Shown: positions 27,981 through 36,919, numbered from the stretch's first letter. The stretch: DNA of 43,090 nucleotides from DASPJL01 sp035628645 (GCA_035628645.1 DASPJL010000011.1:1-43090), one strand, 5' to 3'. Made by a program: numbers and translations. Notes: a model not told the origin generated them from the letters alone.

Positions 27981-28598
27981 ATGAAAACAAAATTTATATC
28001 TATACTAATAATTGCTCTAGGAGCATTTAGTTTTTTTAATGCAAAAGCTGACAACAATAGTGAAGTTTTAAGACTTTCATTTCAATCTTCAGATGTAATC
28101 AACCTTACTTACGCAGTTGCATCTAAGAGTCGTCCAACAGTTAATATTTACGATGCACAAAAGAATCTTTTATTAACTGAAAAGGTTGTTAACAATTATG
28201 GTGTTGCCAGATTATATAACATATCTGCCCTTCCTGAAGGCCGATACTTCTTCGAAGTAGTTGATGGTAAAACAAAAACAGTAAAAAGCATTGATTATAA
28301 AAAAGCATTGATTAACGAGCCTAAAGACCTTATTGTTGAAATTTTACAAACATCAGATAGGGGTAAGCTTGCCCTAACTTGTAAAGAAGTAAATAACAAA
28401 CCAGTATTTGTTAAAATTTATAGCAAATCGAATGGTATTATATTCGAAGACTTCATAAGTACTAAAAAAGACTTCAAGAGAGTATATGACCTTTCTAATC
28501 TTAGAGAAAAAGAATACGTGTTCCAAGTGGAAAGTGATGATAGAGTAGTGACGAAGGAAGTAAGTTTAGAAAACTCTGAATTGAGCTTAAGTAAATAA
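27981..28598 (+). CDS. Small secreted beta-sandwich protein, 205 aa
   Basis: Signal peptide of about 23 residues (MKTKFISILIIALGAFSFFNAKA), then two similar ~85-residue beta-rich units. Both contain a V-x-I-Y/V-K-I-Y strand (TVNIYDAQKNLLL; FVKIYSKSNGIIF), and each ends in a YxFEV/YVFQV strand (RYFFEVVD; EYVFQVES). It resembles the many Ig-like or Fn3-like Bacteroidota exported proteins of unknown function. It has a consensus promoter and two terminators of its own, so it is a monocistronic, probably well-expressed gene. Confidence 0.85.
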   Translation: MKTKFISILIIALGAFSFFNAKADNNSEVLRLSFQSSDVINLTYAVASKSRPTVNIYDAQKNLLLTEKVVNNYGVARLYNISALPEGRYFFEVVDGKTKTVKSIDYKKALINEPKDLIVEILQTSDRGKLALTCKEVNNKPVFVKIYSKSNGIIFEDFISTKKDFKRVYDLSNLREKEYVFQVESDDRVVTKEVSLENSELSLSK

Positions 28599-28619
28599 GG
28601 GTTAATAATAGACGAAATG

Positions 28620-28650
28620 CGGTTCTAGGTCTCACCATAGAACCGTTTTT
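28620..28650 (+). terminator. Intrinsic terminator
   Basis: CGGTTCTA (28620-28627) and TAGAACCG (28638-28645) form a perfect 8-bp stem with a 10-base loop, followed by TTTTT. It ends the 205-aa gene. Confidence 0.85.
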
Positions 28651-28677
28651 CTTTTTATAGGGTTTATGAATTTCATG

Positions 28678-28704
28678 ATTTTACCTTCCAGGTAAAATTT
28701 TTTC
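28678..28704 (+). terminator. Second, tandem terminator
   Basis: ATTTTACC (28678-28685) and GGTAAAAT (28691-28698) pair perfectly around a TTCCA loop and are followed by a T run. With the previous hairpin this gives a tandem pair in front of the receiver gene at 28817. Confidence 0.7.
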
Positions 28705-28816
28705 TTTTATAGAGATGCTATCCAAAATGCTCCGCCTTCTTTAGATATAATTTTTTTCTCTTTTTTCGAGAAAAGGAGAAAATATTTTATCTTCAAACAA
28801 AACCCTAAATAAGAGT

Positions 28817-29197
28817 ATGTTAAATTGTATTTTAGTTATAGATGACGATGCAATTACAAGACAGCTATATTCAATGATTTTGGAAGAAATGGAGGTTTCA
28901 GATAGAGTTGAAGCCTTCCCCTACGGTGTCCAGGCTATTGAATTTATTAATACCTTCACCCCTGAAATTATATTAATGGACCTAAACATGCCCGGTATTG
29001 ACGGATTCGAAGTAATTGAAGAATTAAATAAAAATAAAAACAGAAGGGAAATGAAAGTCATTGTAATGTCGGCTCATTTTGCCAAAGGTCAGCAAACTAA
29101 AATAAAGGAACTGGGCGTGGATAATTATATAACTAAACCACTGTCTGAAGAAAAAGTGAATGAAGTTTTATTGAAGCCTCAAATGAAAAAGAATTGA
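28817..29197 (+). CDS. Stand-alone CheY-like receiver protein, 126 aa
   Basis: A single-domain response regulator. Acidic pocket VIDDD (residues 8-12), phosphorylation site D55 in IILMDLNMPG, switch S in VIVMSAHF and K in ITKPL are all present. It has no output domain, so it must act by protein interaction or as a phosphate sink. No kinase gene is adjacent. A related stand-alone receiver is encoded at 29664. Confidence 0.93.
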   Translation: MLNCILVIDDDAITRQLYSMILEEMEVSDRVEAFPYGVQAIEFINTFTPEIILMDLNMPGIDGFEVIEELNKNKNRREMKVIVMSAHFAKGQQTKIKELGVDNYITKPLSEEKVNEVLLKPQMKKN

Positions 29198-29343
29198 TTC
29201 TCCGACCCCCGATTGTTCTTTATAAAGACAAGCTGCATTTGAAAATAAGCCACAGCAGAATAACTCCCAATTATCCTCTTAGAGATAGAAAAGCAATTGT
29301 CTGATGTGGCTTGTGTTTAATAATATAATTTTTTAATCATTAC

Positions 29344-29526
29344 TTAATAAACGACACTGAGAAGAACGTTACCGTTGCATTTTTTAAAACTGGAAAAATC
29401 AAGATGGGCTTGAATTGATTTTCTTACCGTACAAGGTGAAAACACCGCGAGGAACACAGCGACAAGAACAATTGCGATGCGAAATTTTTTTAGATACAGA
29501 TGTTTTCTTTCCTTAACCATGCCCAA
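29344..29526 (-). CDS. Small membrane protein with SPCTVRKS motif, 60 aa
   Basis: ATG at 29526. A basic N-terminal segment is followed by one transmembrane helix (IAIVLVAVFLAVF, residues ~18-30) and then SPCTVRKSIQAHLDFSSFKKC. An SPC-V/L-R motif after a membrane segment is, as I recall, conserved in small Bacteroidota membrane proteins of unknown function. The frame is shorter than those relatives. It lies between two receiver genes on the opposite strand. Function unknown. Confidence 0.5.
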   Translation of the reverse strand: MGMVKERKHLYLKKFRIAIVLVAVFLAVFSPCTVRKSIQAHLDFSSFKKCNGNVLLSVVY

Positions 29527-29663
29527 AGTTAAAAGTTAACGTATAAACTATATGCTTATTATTTTTCAGGGTAACTCTAGGTTTGTTTAAATAAAATAAG
29601 GTTATTGTTATAGCTCTTGATTTTTAATTTTAATAATTTCAATTTTCATTATTTATTAAAAAT

Positions 29664-30068
29664 ATGACAAAAATTGACTGTGCAGTACTTATTGATGATG
29701 ATTCTATCACAAATTTTTTAAATGAAGAACTCATAAAGGAGTTAGGGGTTTCAGAAAAGGTGAAAGTTTTTGAAGATGGTAGGGGGGCGTTGAATTATAT
29801 CAATGAAAATTGCATAAAAAGCAACAAATGTCCGGAATTAATCCTTCTGGACATTAACATGCCGGTAATGGATGGATTTGAGTTCCTGAAGGTTTTTAAT
29901 TCACTCGAGTTTGAGAATAAAGAGGATGTTAAAATCATCATGCTTACGACCTCTTCTAATTCCAAGGATTTTGAACAAGCAAAAAAATTAAGTGTTAAGG
30001 ATTATATTACCAAACCATTAACTCCGGAAAAATTGATGCCGGTATTGAAAAAGCACTTTTATTTATAA
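29664..30068 (+). CDS. Stand-alone CheY-like receiver protein, 134 aa
   Basis: Single receiver domain: acidic cluster IDDD (residues 10-13), phosphorylation site D63 in LILLDINMPVMD, switch T in IIMLTTSS and K in YITKPLT. It belongs to the common Bacteroidota group of single-domain receivers with a D-x-I-N/T-N-F-L helix. No output domain is present. It is not clearly a duplicate of the receiver at 28817, because the loop before the phospho-Asp is longer. The cognate kinase is unknown. Confidence 0.93.
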   Translation: MTKIDCAVLIDDDSITNFLNEELIKELGVSEKVKVFEDGRGALNYINENCIKSNKCPELILLDINMPVMDGFEFLKVFNSLEFENKEDVKIIMLTTSSNSKDFEQAKKLSVKDYITKPLTPEKLMPVLKKHFYL

Positions 30069-30103
30069 TATTTTAGTTTTAGTATAAGAGAAAACTGAGG
30101 TGT

Positions 30104-30460
30104 TTATTTGTTGTGTCTAAGCGCCTTCATATAGGCGATTAGTTTATCCATATCATCTCTTGAGATCTCATTTCTCTTAAAGGATGGCATTACACCGAGG
30201 CCATGTCTTACCTGGAATCGTTTTAAAAAACCCGGCGCTGGGTTACTGTTCAATGCCGGTCCCAATCCTGCTTCACCACTGGGATGGCATTTATAGCAAT
30301 ACTCCATAAACACCACTTGTCCTGCGGTAACCTTATTATTGCTTACATCAAGCGGCCCCTTTAAAGGCAAGCTTTTACGCGAAGCACACATAGTGGTCAA
30401 AAACAGTGACGAAAGTAAAAATACAGTCTTAATAAATTTTGTTAATCCTGGTTTGATCAT
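30104..30460 (-). CDS. Cytochrome c lipoprotein, 118 aa
   Basis: A small c-type cytochrome. The signal peptide ends in a lipobox (LTTMC), so it is probably membrane-anchored. The haem-binding motif is CYKCH, with an axial Met likely in GVMPSF. The start at 30460 is preferred because it overlaps the stop of the upstream dehydrogenase gene as ATGA. A longer frame beginning at 30484 adds MENYQKTK before the signal peptide and is less credible. It is in one operon with the PQQ-type dehydrogenase and is probably its electron acceptor. Confidence 0.88.
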   Translation of the reverse strand: MIKPGLTKFIKTVFLLSSLFLTTMCASRKSLPLKGPLDVSNNKVTAGQVVFMEYCYKCHPSGEAGLGPALNSNPAPGFLKRFQVRHGLGVMPSFKRNEISRDDMDKLIAYMKALRHNK

Positions 30461-31920
30461 TTTTGTTTTTTGGTAATTTTCCATATAACGCCCGTTTTTT
30501 TATAAGGCCTGGTGGATTTTTTATTTACAGCCATAACTCCAAAATCAACAATATACAAGGCATTGCCTGAGGGATTAAACTTTGCTGCGACAGGTCGTTC
30601 CAATCCACTTGATTTAAGCCAACTGGCCGGTCCGTTTCTGTTGCCTTTATTAACTGCAAAATCCTCAACAACTCCTGTTTTGATGTTTACTTTAGAAATC
30701 TTAAAACCAACAGGCGCCAAGCCCTTTCCAACTTGAGGCACCATGTCTCCGAATTCGGACACGAAAGCTTCGCCTTTAAAACCAAAGCGATCACTTGATG
30801 AAAAGTCAAATCCACAAACAGAGGCGTGTACACCAAAGATAGCTGCGGGCTTAGGAGGGTCATTAGGATATGATGCCAGGATTGCTTTAAGCTTTTTATC
30901 TTTCGGACTTTTAAATTCTTCGTCATTCACTATGGACTTACCTGCAGCAAAATCCGGCCAGCCATACCATTTCCCGGTGTTTATTTCCCATAGCACGTCT
31001 CCTGAGCCCCATATAGGCCGGCTTCCTCTTTCGTCAAAAGAGTTTTCAGTAATAAATAGTTTAGAATCAGGAGAAACCGCCAATCCGAAAGGGTTTCTTA
31101 ATCCCCAGGCTACCAATTCCATGTCCCCACCGCTAAGAGGAATCCTTAGGATTGAACCACTGCAGGGCAGACTGCCTGATACCACCTGGTTTTTTTCAGA
31201 ACTGGTACCATAAGGCAAATATGCGCCGGTTTCTGTAACATCGTCCGGATTGTCGGTCAGCGCATTTTTGCTTTCGAAGTTTATTCCGTTTAAAGTAAGA
31301 TCGCGGCATGGAATATCGTGAAACTCAGGCTTTCTTTCCAGCCAGCCAAACTTAGCATTGTCATTGCCTACTATGCCTGAATTTGTAGCGGTGCCCTGAC
31401 CAAAATACAAATAGCCATCCATTATTATGGGGCCATTGGTGTGATGGTCTCCATAACTTGGAAGGTTATCGACTAAAACTTCAACATTGCCCTCTTTGCT
31501 TATTTTGATAATCCTTCCGCCATTCAACTGGCCTCCTTCAGCAATGTAAAAGTTGCCCTCATAATAGGTTATGCCATTCCAGGGCCCATTTTTATCTCCT
31601 TTAGCCACTAGTGTGGTTTCTCCATCGGCATTTATTCTTAATAGCTTTGGCTCTGTCCATTCTTCGCCATAAGAATATCCCGCCTCAATAACATAGGGCG
31701 TTCCTTGTTCGTCAAATGTAATCCCACTTGGGTAGGTAAGTCCCTGAGCTATATACTCTATTTGATATCCCTCTGGTAGGGCGATGTGTGAAACATTAAT
31801 TTTTCTTTCATTGAAATCCCTGATTTCTCCTCCACCTTTTGGTGAGCGGATCCGGTAACAGGAGTTTAAGTAAAAAGCAGATAAAAAAAATAAAAACAGC
31901 AGGAGTTTCGTGTACTTCAT
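30457..31920 (-). CDS. PQQ-type sugar/sorbosone dehydrogenase lipoprotein, 487 aa
   Basis: A beta-propeller dehydrogenase-like protein of the glucose/sorbosone family. The N-terminal signal peptide ends in a lipobox (FYLNSC, C21). Typical blade motifs include YPSGITFDEQGTPYV, WNGITYYEGNFYIAEGG, LRNPFGLAVSPDSKLFITENS and RPVAAKFNPSGNALYIVDFG. The substrate is unknown, and the family includes members that do not bind PQQ. The small cytochrome c gene follows directly (ATGA overlap), supporting an electron-transfer role in the periplasm. Confidence 0.85.
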   Translation of the reverse strand: MKYTKLLLFLFFLSAFYLNSCYRIRSPKGGGEIRDFNERKINVSHIALPEGYQIEYIAQGLTYPSGITFDEQGTPYVIEAGYSYGEEWTEPKLLRINADGETTLVAKGDKNGPWNGITYYEGNFYIAEGGQLNGGRIIKISKEGNVEVLVDNLPSYGDHHTNGPIIMDGYLYFGQGTATNSGIVGNDNAKFGWLERKPEFHDIPCRDLTLNGINFESKNALTDNPDDVTETGAYLPYGTSSEKNQVVSGSLPCSGSILRIPLSGGDMELVAWGLRNPFGLAVSPDSKLFITENSFDERGSRPIWGSGDVLWEINTGKWYGWPDFAAGKSIVNDEEFKSPKDKKLKAILASYPNDPPKPAAIFGVHASVCGFDFSSSDRFGFKGEAFVSEFGDMVPQVGKGLAPVGFKISKVNIKTGVVEDFAVNKGNRNGPASWLKSSGLERPVAAKFNPSGNALYIVDFGVMAVNKKSTRPYKKTGVIWKITKKQK

Positions 31921-32545
31921 GTCATCAATTTCTTAAAGGAAGGCTTAGGGGATTGTACGATAAAGCATTTGAACTGTTGCGTCACCGGTTACTGTTGAAA
32001 CAGTGCAAATATTAATCTGATGTAGGGACAGGTAGGGGTTTGGGAATTATTTGAATAAACCTTTTGAGAATTTACTCACTTATTATTCTTAAAAATTTAA
32101 GACTATTTAATACATAATACAAATTTTGCCTTTTTTTATTATTTACTATCTTTACTTTTCGAGTAAAATGAAGATTCATTAATAAGATGATTTTAAGTCT
32201 TTTTGATAAAAATATTGCTTATCTTCAGCAAAAAGTCTTTCTCTCAAAAGACGAGTAGAAATCTATTTCCCTATTTCTTCTCGTAAACTTTCACCTGCTT
32301 TTTACAATCACGCTTAATCCGTTCCCGGTTTAGTATTTTTTCTTCTTAAACCTTAAAGGCGCATTTAAAAAAATATAACTGGAACTGTTACGAGTAGAAA
32401 TCCAAAACAGAGAACAAAAAACGATTATCTCAGACTAAAAAATAAATTATACCTATATGAAATGAGCATGAGCAAAAAGCTCACCCGAACCGAGGGTGAA
32501 TATCATGCGAATTCCATGTGGCCATTAAAAAAAACAATTATACAT
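31921..32545. other. Long leader region without a gene
   Basis: This 625-bp stretch has no supported protein. The 13-bp direct repeat ACGAGTAGAAATC occurs at 32251-32263 and 32390-32402. AAAAGTCTTTCTC at 32231-32243 also occurs upstream of the paralogous gene at 39433. CACCC/GGGTG at about 32482-32498 forms a hairpin close to the start codon. A frame from ATG 32462 runs into the gene but is not aligned with the homologue, so the segment is more likely a leader. Confidence 0.45.
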
Positions 32546-32962
32546 ATGAAAGCAAATGAAGTATTGATTACACAAACTGATAAACAAAGACTGCTTAATG
32601 TTCTTATCAGCAAAAGCACCAGTGAATTGGATTTGACAGAAAACCTTAAACTGGTAAAGAAGAAGATGGATACGGCGGTGGTAGTAAATTCTAAAGAAGT
32701 GCCTCCACAAGTGGTAACAATGAATTCCACGGTAATAGTAAAAAACCTTTCATTTGGGTCCACAGCAAGACTTACCTTAGTTTATCCTGATGAAAGAAGC
32801 GCTTTGGATTATAAAGTTTCTGTGTTTAGTCCCTTGGGAGCTGCAATTCTAGGTTATTCGCAGGGAGATGTGATTGAATGGGATGGCAAACAGGCTACCA
32901 CTAAATTTTTAATAGAAAAGATAATATACCAACCGGAATCAGCAGGTGATTATCATTTGTAA
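32546..32962 (+). CDS. Rnk/GreA-C-terminal-like protein, 138 aa
   Basis: Contains the GreA/GreB C-terminal FKBP-like fold found in Rnk (regulator of nucleoside diphosphate kinase) type proteins, with VTMNSTVIVKNL and SVFSPLGAAILGYSQGDVI as signature segments. The start at 32546 is chosen because the protein then matches its paralogue at 39433 in length (138 aa) and start (MKANEVLITQTDK against MNTTEIIITKGDK). A longer frame from 32462 would add 28 unrelated residues. It probably binds RNA polymerase. Its control region is unusually long and shares a motif with that of the paralogue. Confidence 0.85.
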   Translation: MKANEVLITQTDKQRLLNVLISKSTSELDLTENLKLVKKKMDTAVVVNSKEVPPQVVTMNSTVIVKNLSFGSTARLTLVYPDERSALDYKVSVFSPLGAAILGYSQGDVIEWDGKQATTKFLIEKIIYQPESAGDYHL

Positions 32963-33076
32963 TAGATTTGAAAGTATTTCTTCAACCAGCTTATTTATTA
33001 AAAAAATAAGTGTATTTATTCATACACGCTTTATATTAGCAGTTAAATAATCAATTTATAAATTATCAATTGTTCA

Positions 33077-34171
33077 ATGGGCTTTAATGAAATAATATTC
33101 TTTTCCCTGTTTATAGTTTTTATCGTGGGGATGTTAATGTTGGACCTGGGAGTTTTCGGGAAAAAGAAGCATGTAATCAGCTTTAAGGAAGCGGCATCAT
33201 GGAGCGCGGTATGGCTGATGTTTACGCTTGTTTTTTATATGATCCTTGATACCCATGGCGATCTTATCCATGGAATAAATAATTATGATGAACTGGTAGC
33301 GGCACGAGATAAATATGCAAAACATGTTACGCTTTTCCCAGATAATTATGAAGCAAGTCTTCAGAGTTACCGGGATAATATGTCCCTGGAGTTCATTACC
33401 GGGTATTTTGTGGAATATGCCCTCTCCGTGGACAATATATTCGTAATCATTCTGATATTTACTGCCTTTGGCGTCAGGGAGAAGTATTATAAAGAAGTAT
33501 TACTGTGGGGGATCTTAGGTGCCATCTGCATGAGGTTCATCTTTATTTTCACAGGAGCCGCCCTTATGAACAAATACGAATGGATCATCTATATTTTTGG
33601 CGGTTTTCTTGTATTCACCGGAATTAAAATGTACCTCCAGCGGAATCAGGAAGAAAAAATAGATACCAGTAAACATCCGTTAATACGGTTCGTTTCCAAG
33701 TACTTTCCCGTCTATCCTAAGTATGTAAATGATAAGTTTTTTGTTAAGGTAAATAATAAGTGGTCTCTGACCCCTTTGTTCTTAGTTCTGCTGATGGTAG
33801 AGTTTACTGATTTGATTTTTGCTGTAGATTCTGTTCCGGCAGTGTTTTCTGTTACAAAAGACCCCTATATTGTTTTTTTTTCTAACATATTTGCCATATT
33901 GGGGCTTAGGTCCATGTTCTTTTTCCTCACCAACATCATGCACCTTTTCCATTATCTGAAGATAGGACTATCCATTTTGCTTGTATTTATTGGCGGCAAG
34001 ATGATATTCCATTCCCAGTTAGAGGCTATAGGGTTTCAAACCACCCATTCACTATTTATTATTCTTGGAATACTTGCTCTAAGTGTAATTCTTTCTTTAG
34101 TTTTCCCTAAAAAAGAAGTGAGCCGGGCGGTATATTCATTCTTGTTTATATTTTCCACTATTCCTGTATAG
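33077..34171 (+). CDS. TerC/Alx family integral membrane protein, 364 aa
   Basis: About nine transmembrane helices. Family motifs are YFVEYALSVDNIFVI and LVVEFTDLIFAVDSVPAV-like (MVEFTDLIFAVDSVPA), with acidic residues inside the membrane. The TerC/Alx family includes manganese exporters and proteins implicated in metal loading of exported proteins. Length is normal. Hairpins CTTATTT/AAATAAG and GTGTAT/ATACAC stand upstream (32990-33027), but no known riboswitch shape is recognisable. The TRIC-like gene follows after 33 bp. Confidence 0.93.
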   Translation: MGFNEIIFFSLFIVFIVGMLMLDLGVFGKKKHVISFKEAASWSAVWLMFTLVFYMILDTHGDLIHGINNYDELVAARDKYAKHVTLFPDNYEASLQSYRDNMSLEFITGYFVEYALSVDNIFVIILIFTAFGVREKYYKEVLLWGILGAICMRFIFIFTGAALMNKYEWIIYIFGGFLVFTGIKMYLQRNQEEKIDTSKHPLIRFVSKYFPVYPKYVNDKFFVKVNNKWSLTPLFLVLLMVEFTDLIFAVDSVPAVFSVTKDPYIVFFSNIFAILGLRSMFFFLTNIMHLFHYLKIGLSILLVFIGGKMIFHSQLEAIGFQTTHSLFIILGILALSVILSLVFPKKEVSRAVYSFLFIFSTIPV

Positions 34172-34204
34172 CCTGCTAAGTAAGGAATCTGGTAGATCAA
34201 AGCC

Positions 34205-34852
34205 ATGCAGTTATTATATGTATTAGAAATAGTGGGAACCTTCTTTTTTGCAATTTCGGGTACTTTGGCTGTAAATAAGAAGGACCAGGATTGGTTTGAA
34301 GCCATCTTTATTGGTTTTATTACCGCTATAGGAGGTGGCACAGTAAGGGATGTTTTACTTGGAAGTTACCCTTTGGTTTGGATTGGTGACATCAATTTTG
34401 TTTATGCTATACTTGTCGGGATACTTTTCAGCCATCTCTTTTTCAATTTTCTGATCCACTTAAAAAAGACCCTGCTTTTTTTTGACACGATGGGGATTGC
34501 GCTATTTACCATTTTAGGTACTGAAAAAGCACTAAGCCTGGGTGTAAAGCCTGAAATCGCAGCCATTATGGGGATGTTTACAGCCGTGATGGGAGGTGTA
34601 ATAAGAGACACTATGACAAATGAAACGCCGGTTATTTTCAGAAGAGAAATATATGCTACAGCATGTCTTGCAGGAGCAACTTGTTATTTGCTGCTCGATT
34701 ATTTTTTAATCTATAGAAATTTAAATTTTGTCATTTCTGCTACCTTGATTGCCGGAATAAGATTATTGGCAGTAAAATACAATCTGAGTATTCCCAGATT
34801 CAGAAAAGAAAAAAATGAGAAAGCGGAGAATAAAGAAAGAAATGGGAAATGA
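34205..34852 (+). CDS. TRIC/UPF0126 family channel-like membrane protein, 215 aa
   Basis: Seven transmembrane helices arranged as two repeats, each with a GG-x-x-RD motif (AIGGGTVRDVLLGSYPLVW and MGGVIRDTMTNETPVIF). This is the signature of the trimeric intracellular cation channel/UPF0126 family; some bacterial members are described as glycine transporters. The C-terminal tail is short and charged (KEKNEKAENKERN). It is co-directional with the TerC-like gene and may share its transcript. Confidence 0.9.
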   Translation: MQLLYVLEIVGTFFFAISGTLAVNKKDQDWFEAIFIGFITAIGGGTVRDVLLGSYPLVWIGDINFVYAILVGILFSHLFFNFLIHLKKTLLFFDTMGIALFTILGTEKALSLGVKPEIAAIMGMFTAVMGGVIRDTMTNETPVIFRREIYATACLAGATCYLLLDYFLIYRNLNFVISATLIAGIRLLAVKYNLSIPRFRKEKNEKAENKERNGK

Positions 34853-34898
34853 AAAGTGTATTGTTACGTTAAATATTGATAACTAAAAAAGGAAAACT

Positions 34899-35168
34899 AT
34901 GAAATGCCCTTCTTGCAATGAAACATTATTAATAAGTGAAAAAAAAGGAATAGAGATTGACTATTGCCCTAATTGCCGGGGATTATGGTTGGATAGGGGA
35001 GAATTGGAAAAAATTATTGAAAGATCCGCTGACCACTACTCGAAACGTGAAAATTATGAGGATGATTACAAGCGGTATGGCTACAACGAGTATGGTGACG
35101 ATTACAATAAAAGACACCCGCACAAGAAAAAGAAATCTTTCCTAGGTGACCTTTTTGACTTTGACTAA
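34899..35168 (+). CDS. zf-TFIIB zinc-ribbon protein, 89 aa
   Basis: A short protein with one zinc ribbon: CPSC at residues 3-6 and CPNC at 22-25, followed by RGLWLDRGELEKII, typical of the zf-TFIIB family. The rest is charged, with tyrosine and aspartate repeats and a lysine-rich segment before a C-terminal SFLGDLFDFD. Function unknown. It follows the TRIC-like gene by 46 bp. Confidence 0.85.
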   Translation: MKCPSCNETLLISEKKGIEIDYCPNCRGLWLDRGELEKIIERSADHYSKRENYEDDYKRYGYNEYGDDYNKRHPHKKKKSFLGDLFDFD

Positions 35169-35191
35169 GAGCTTAAATTATTAAGACACTA

Positions 35192-35310
35192 AAAAAGAGG
35201 ATGTCCAAAAAATATGTTTTTATGTCTTGCTGAATTTATTTCAGCAAGGCATAAATGACTTAAAATCTGAAATAAATTCAGGAAAACTTTTTGGAAACCC
35301 TCTTTGTTTT
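35192..35310. repeat. MITE-like or compound hairpin with ~18-bp inverted ends
   Basis: The outer arms AAAGAGG-ATG-TCCAAAAA (left, ~35194-35211) and the complement of TTTTTGGA-AAC-CCTCTTT (right, ~35288-35305) match at 15 of 18 positions. Inside, TGAATTTATTTCAG (35231-35244) is perfectly complementary to CTGAAATAAATTCA (35267-35280), while CTTGCTGAA (35226-35234) can alternatively pair with TTCAGCAAG (35240-35248). The whole 119-bp unit contains no gene. It sits between two convergent genes, so it also works as a plausible terminator. TTAAG flanks both sides at unequal distances. Confidence 0.6.
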
Positions 35311-35326
35311 TTAAGTTCGGAGATTT

Positions 35327-36352
35327 TTATTTGAATAAAACAGATTTGTATTTTCGTGGATCATTCAAAATAATTGAAATCCCCTTACTTACTGATTGTA
35401 ATGCATTTTCATCGTGATGCACTTCCAGCTTGGTTTTTTCTTCTAATCGCTTTTTAAAACCTCTTAAAAGAGAACCACCTCCTGTTAAGTGAATGCCATT
35501 TACATATATGTCACTTGCCAGTTCAGGAAGACATTCTTCAAGTGCCTGTAAAATAGCATGTTCTATTTTGCTAACTGATTTATCAAGAATATCTGCTAAT
35601 TGCAGATGATCAACAACTACTTTTTTAGGAACACCTGTAAGAAGGTCCTTCCCTGCCACATAATAAGGCTCAGGAATATCAGAAATTGCTCCTAAAACTG
35701 CGCCTGCCTTATGCTTTGCTTCCTGGGCTTCTTTTAGTCCTATGGCCATGTTATAAGTTCTCCTGAAATAGTCCTGGATATCTTCATCAAAAGTTTCTCC
35801 GCCTATTTTTAAAGATTGATAAGAGACAATACCGGATAACGAAACCACCACTATTTCTGTAATGCCTCCACCAATATCTACTATGAATTTTCCATCTGGC
35901 TCCTGAATATCAAGTCCCATGCCTATAGCAGCAGCAACAGGTTCGAAAACCAAATAATTATTAGAGGCGCCAAACGGCTCCACTGCATCTCTTAACGCTC
36001 TGCGTTCCACCTCTGTCGAAGAGTATGGCACACCAGTTATAATGGTATCATATCCTTTTAAAAGCCCGTTTAACGGGTGGATCTTTTTTACCAATGAATG
36101 CAACATCGTTCTTGCCGATTCAAAATCTGCAATTACTCCACTCCTTAGTGGTTTTATTGTTTTCAGATTGTTATGTGTTTTTCCAATCATGCCAAACGCC
36201 TCATCGCCAACTGCCTTCACAGATTTATTTTCTTTATTGAATACAATTATTGACGGCTCGTCCAATAGAATGCTTTCTTTGTCCGCAATGATTGTATTAT
36301 TATTCCCAAGATCAACTGCTAAATTGTTCCTTTTAAAACCCATCTTCAACAT
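35327..36352 (-). CDS. MreB-like actin homologue, 341 aa
   Basis: An actin-fold ATPase of the MreB/Mbl group. Phosphate-1 loop is VDLGNNNT, the central motif LVFEPVAAAIGMGL, phosphate-2 VDIGGGITEIVVV and the adenosine motif LTGGGSLLRGF. In rod-shaped bacteria MreB organises lateral wall synthesis. Here there is no mreC, mreD, pbp2 or rodA beside it, and the phosphate-1 loop reads NNN where most MreB proteins have TAN. So it is probably a second, stand-alone paralogue rather than the main one. The start at 36352 is the first Met; M4 is an alternative. Confidence 0.88.
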   Translation of the reverse strand: MLKMGFKRNNLAVDLGNNNTIIADKESILLDEPSIIVFNKENKSVKAVGDEAFGMIGKTHNNLKTIKPLRSGVIADFESARTMLHSLVKKIHPLNGLLKGYDTIITGVPYSSTEVERRALRDAVEPFGASNNYLVFEPVAAAIGMGLDIQEPDGKFIVDIGGGITEIVVVSLSGIVSYQSLKIGGETFDEDIQDYFRRTYNMAIGLKEAQEAKHKAGAVLGAISDIPEPYYVAGKDLLTGVPKKVVVDHLQLADILDKSVSKIEHAILQALEECLPELASDIYVNGIHLTGGGSLLRGFKKRLEEKTKLEVHHDENALQSVSKGISIILNDPRKYKSVLFK

Positions 36353-36919
36353 AAAATTTATTTGTCTTAAAGATAGACTAAAACATCTTTAAAATATAAC
36401 CAGATGCTCATGTAGATAATTGAGATTGCCCTGTTAATGTGTCATAAATAAGTGATTCTTCGAAATTTACTCTGGAAAGTAGCCTATATTCAGACAGGTT
36501 TTATTTGGTTTTTGAGAGTGCTTCTAACTTTGCATTGAGCATATGACTTTTTGCAATTATTTTAAGAAAAGTACCAAAAATGCAAATATTGATTTTTTGA
36601 TAGAGATGGCAGTTTATAATGTGCTAATTTATTAATGGGCAATGAACTGGTTATGCAAAAAATAACTATTTAAAGAAATTAAACGCCCGTAAACCATTTA
36701 CAAATGAATTTATTTTAGTTAAAATACACCCTTTTTGCCCTTATATTTTTCCCGGACACCATTCAAAATAGAAATGTTGTTTTTTGAATTATTTCGACGT
36801 GTTAGTGGTTATTATTGTATTCATTTTAATTTTTTAACTCATAGCCTCGTTATAATATAAAAAGGTAACTTTATATATACCAATTGGGGGTTTTAATATC
36901 GTCTCTTTATTTTAATCCA
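36353..36919. other. AT-rich intergenic region without a gene
   Basis: The 567 bp between the mreB-like gene (minus) and the four-helix-bundle gene (plus) contain no supported frame or RNA gene. A TAACTTTA near 36866 is one base from the -7 box TAnnTTTG. The TTG at 36884 opens the downstream frame, but the ATG at 36920 is the better start. Confidence 0.4.

Noticed and set aside
32462..32545. N-terminal extension of the Rnk-like protein from ATG 32462
   Set aside because: The paralogue aligns from the ATG at 32546; the additional 28 residues have no counterpart.
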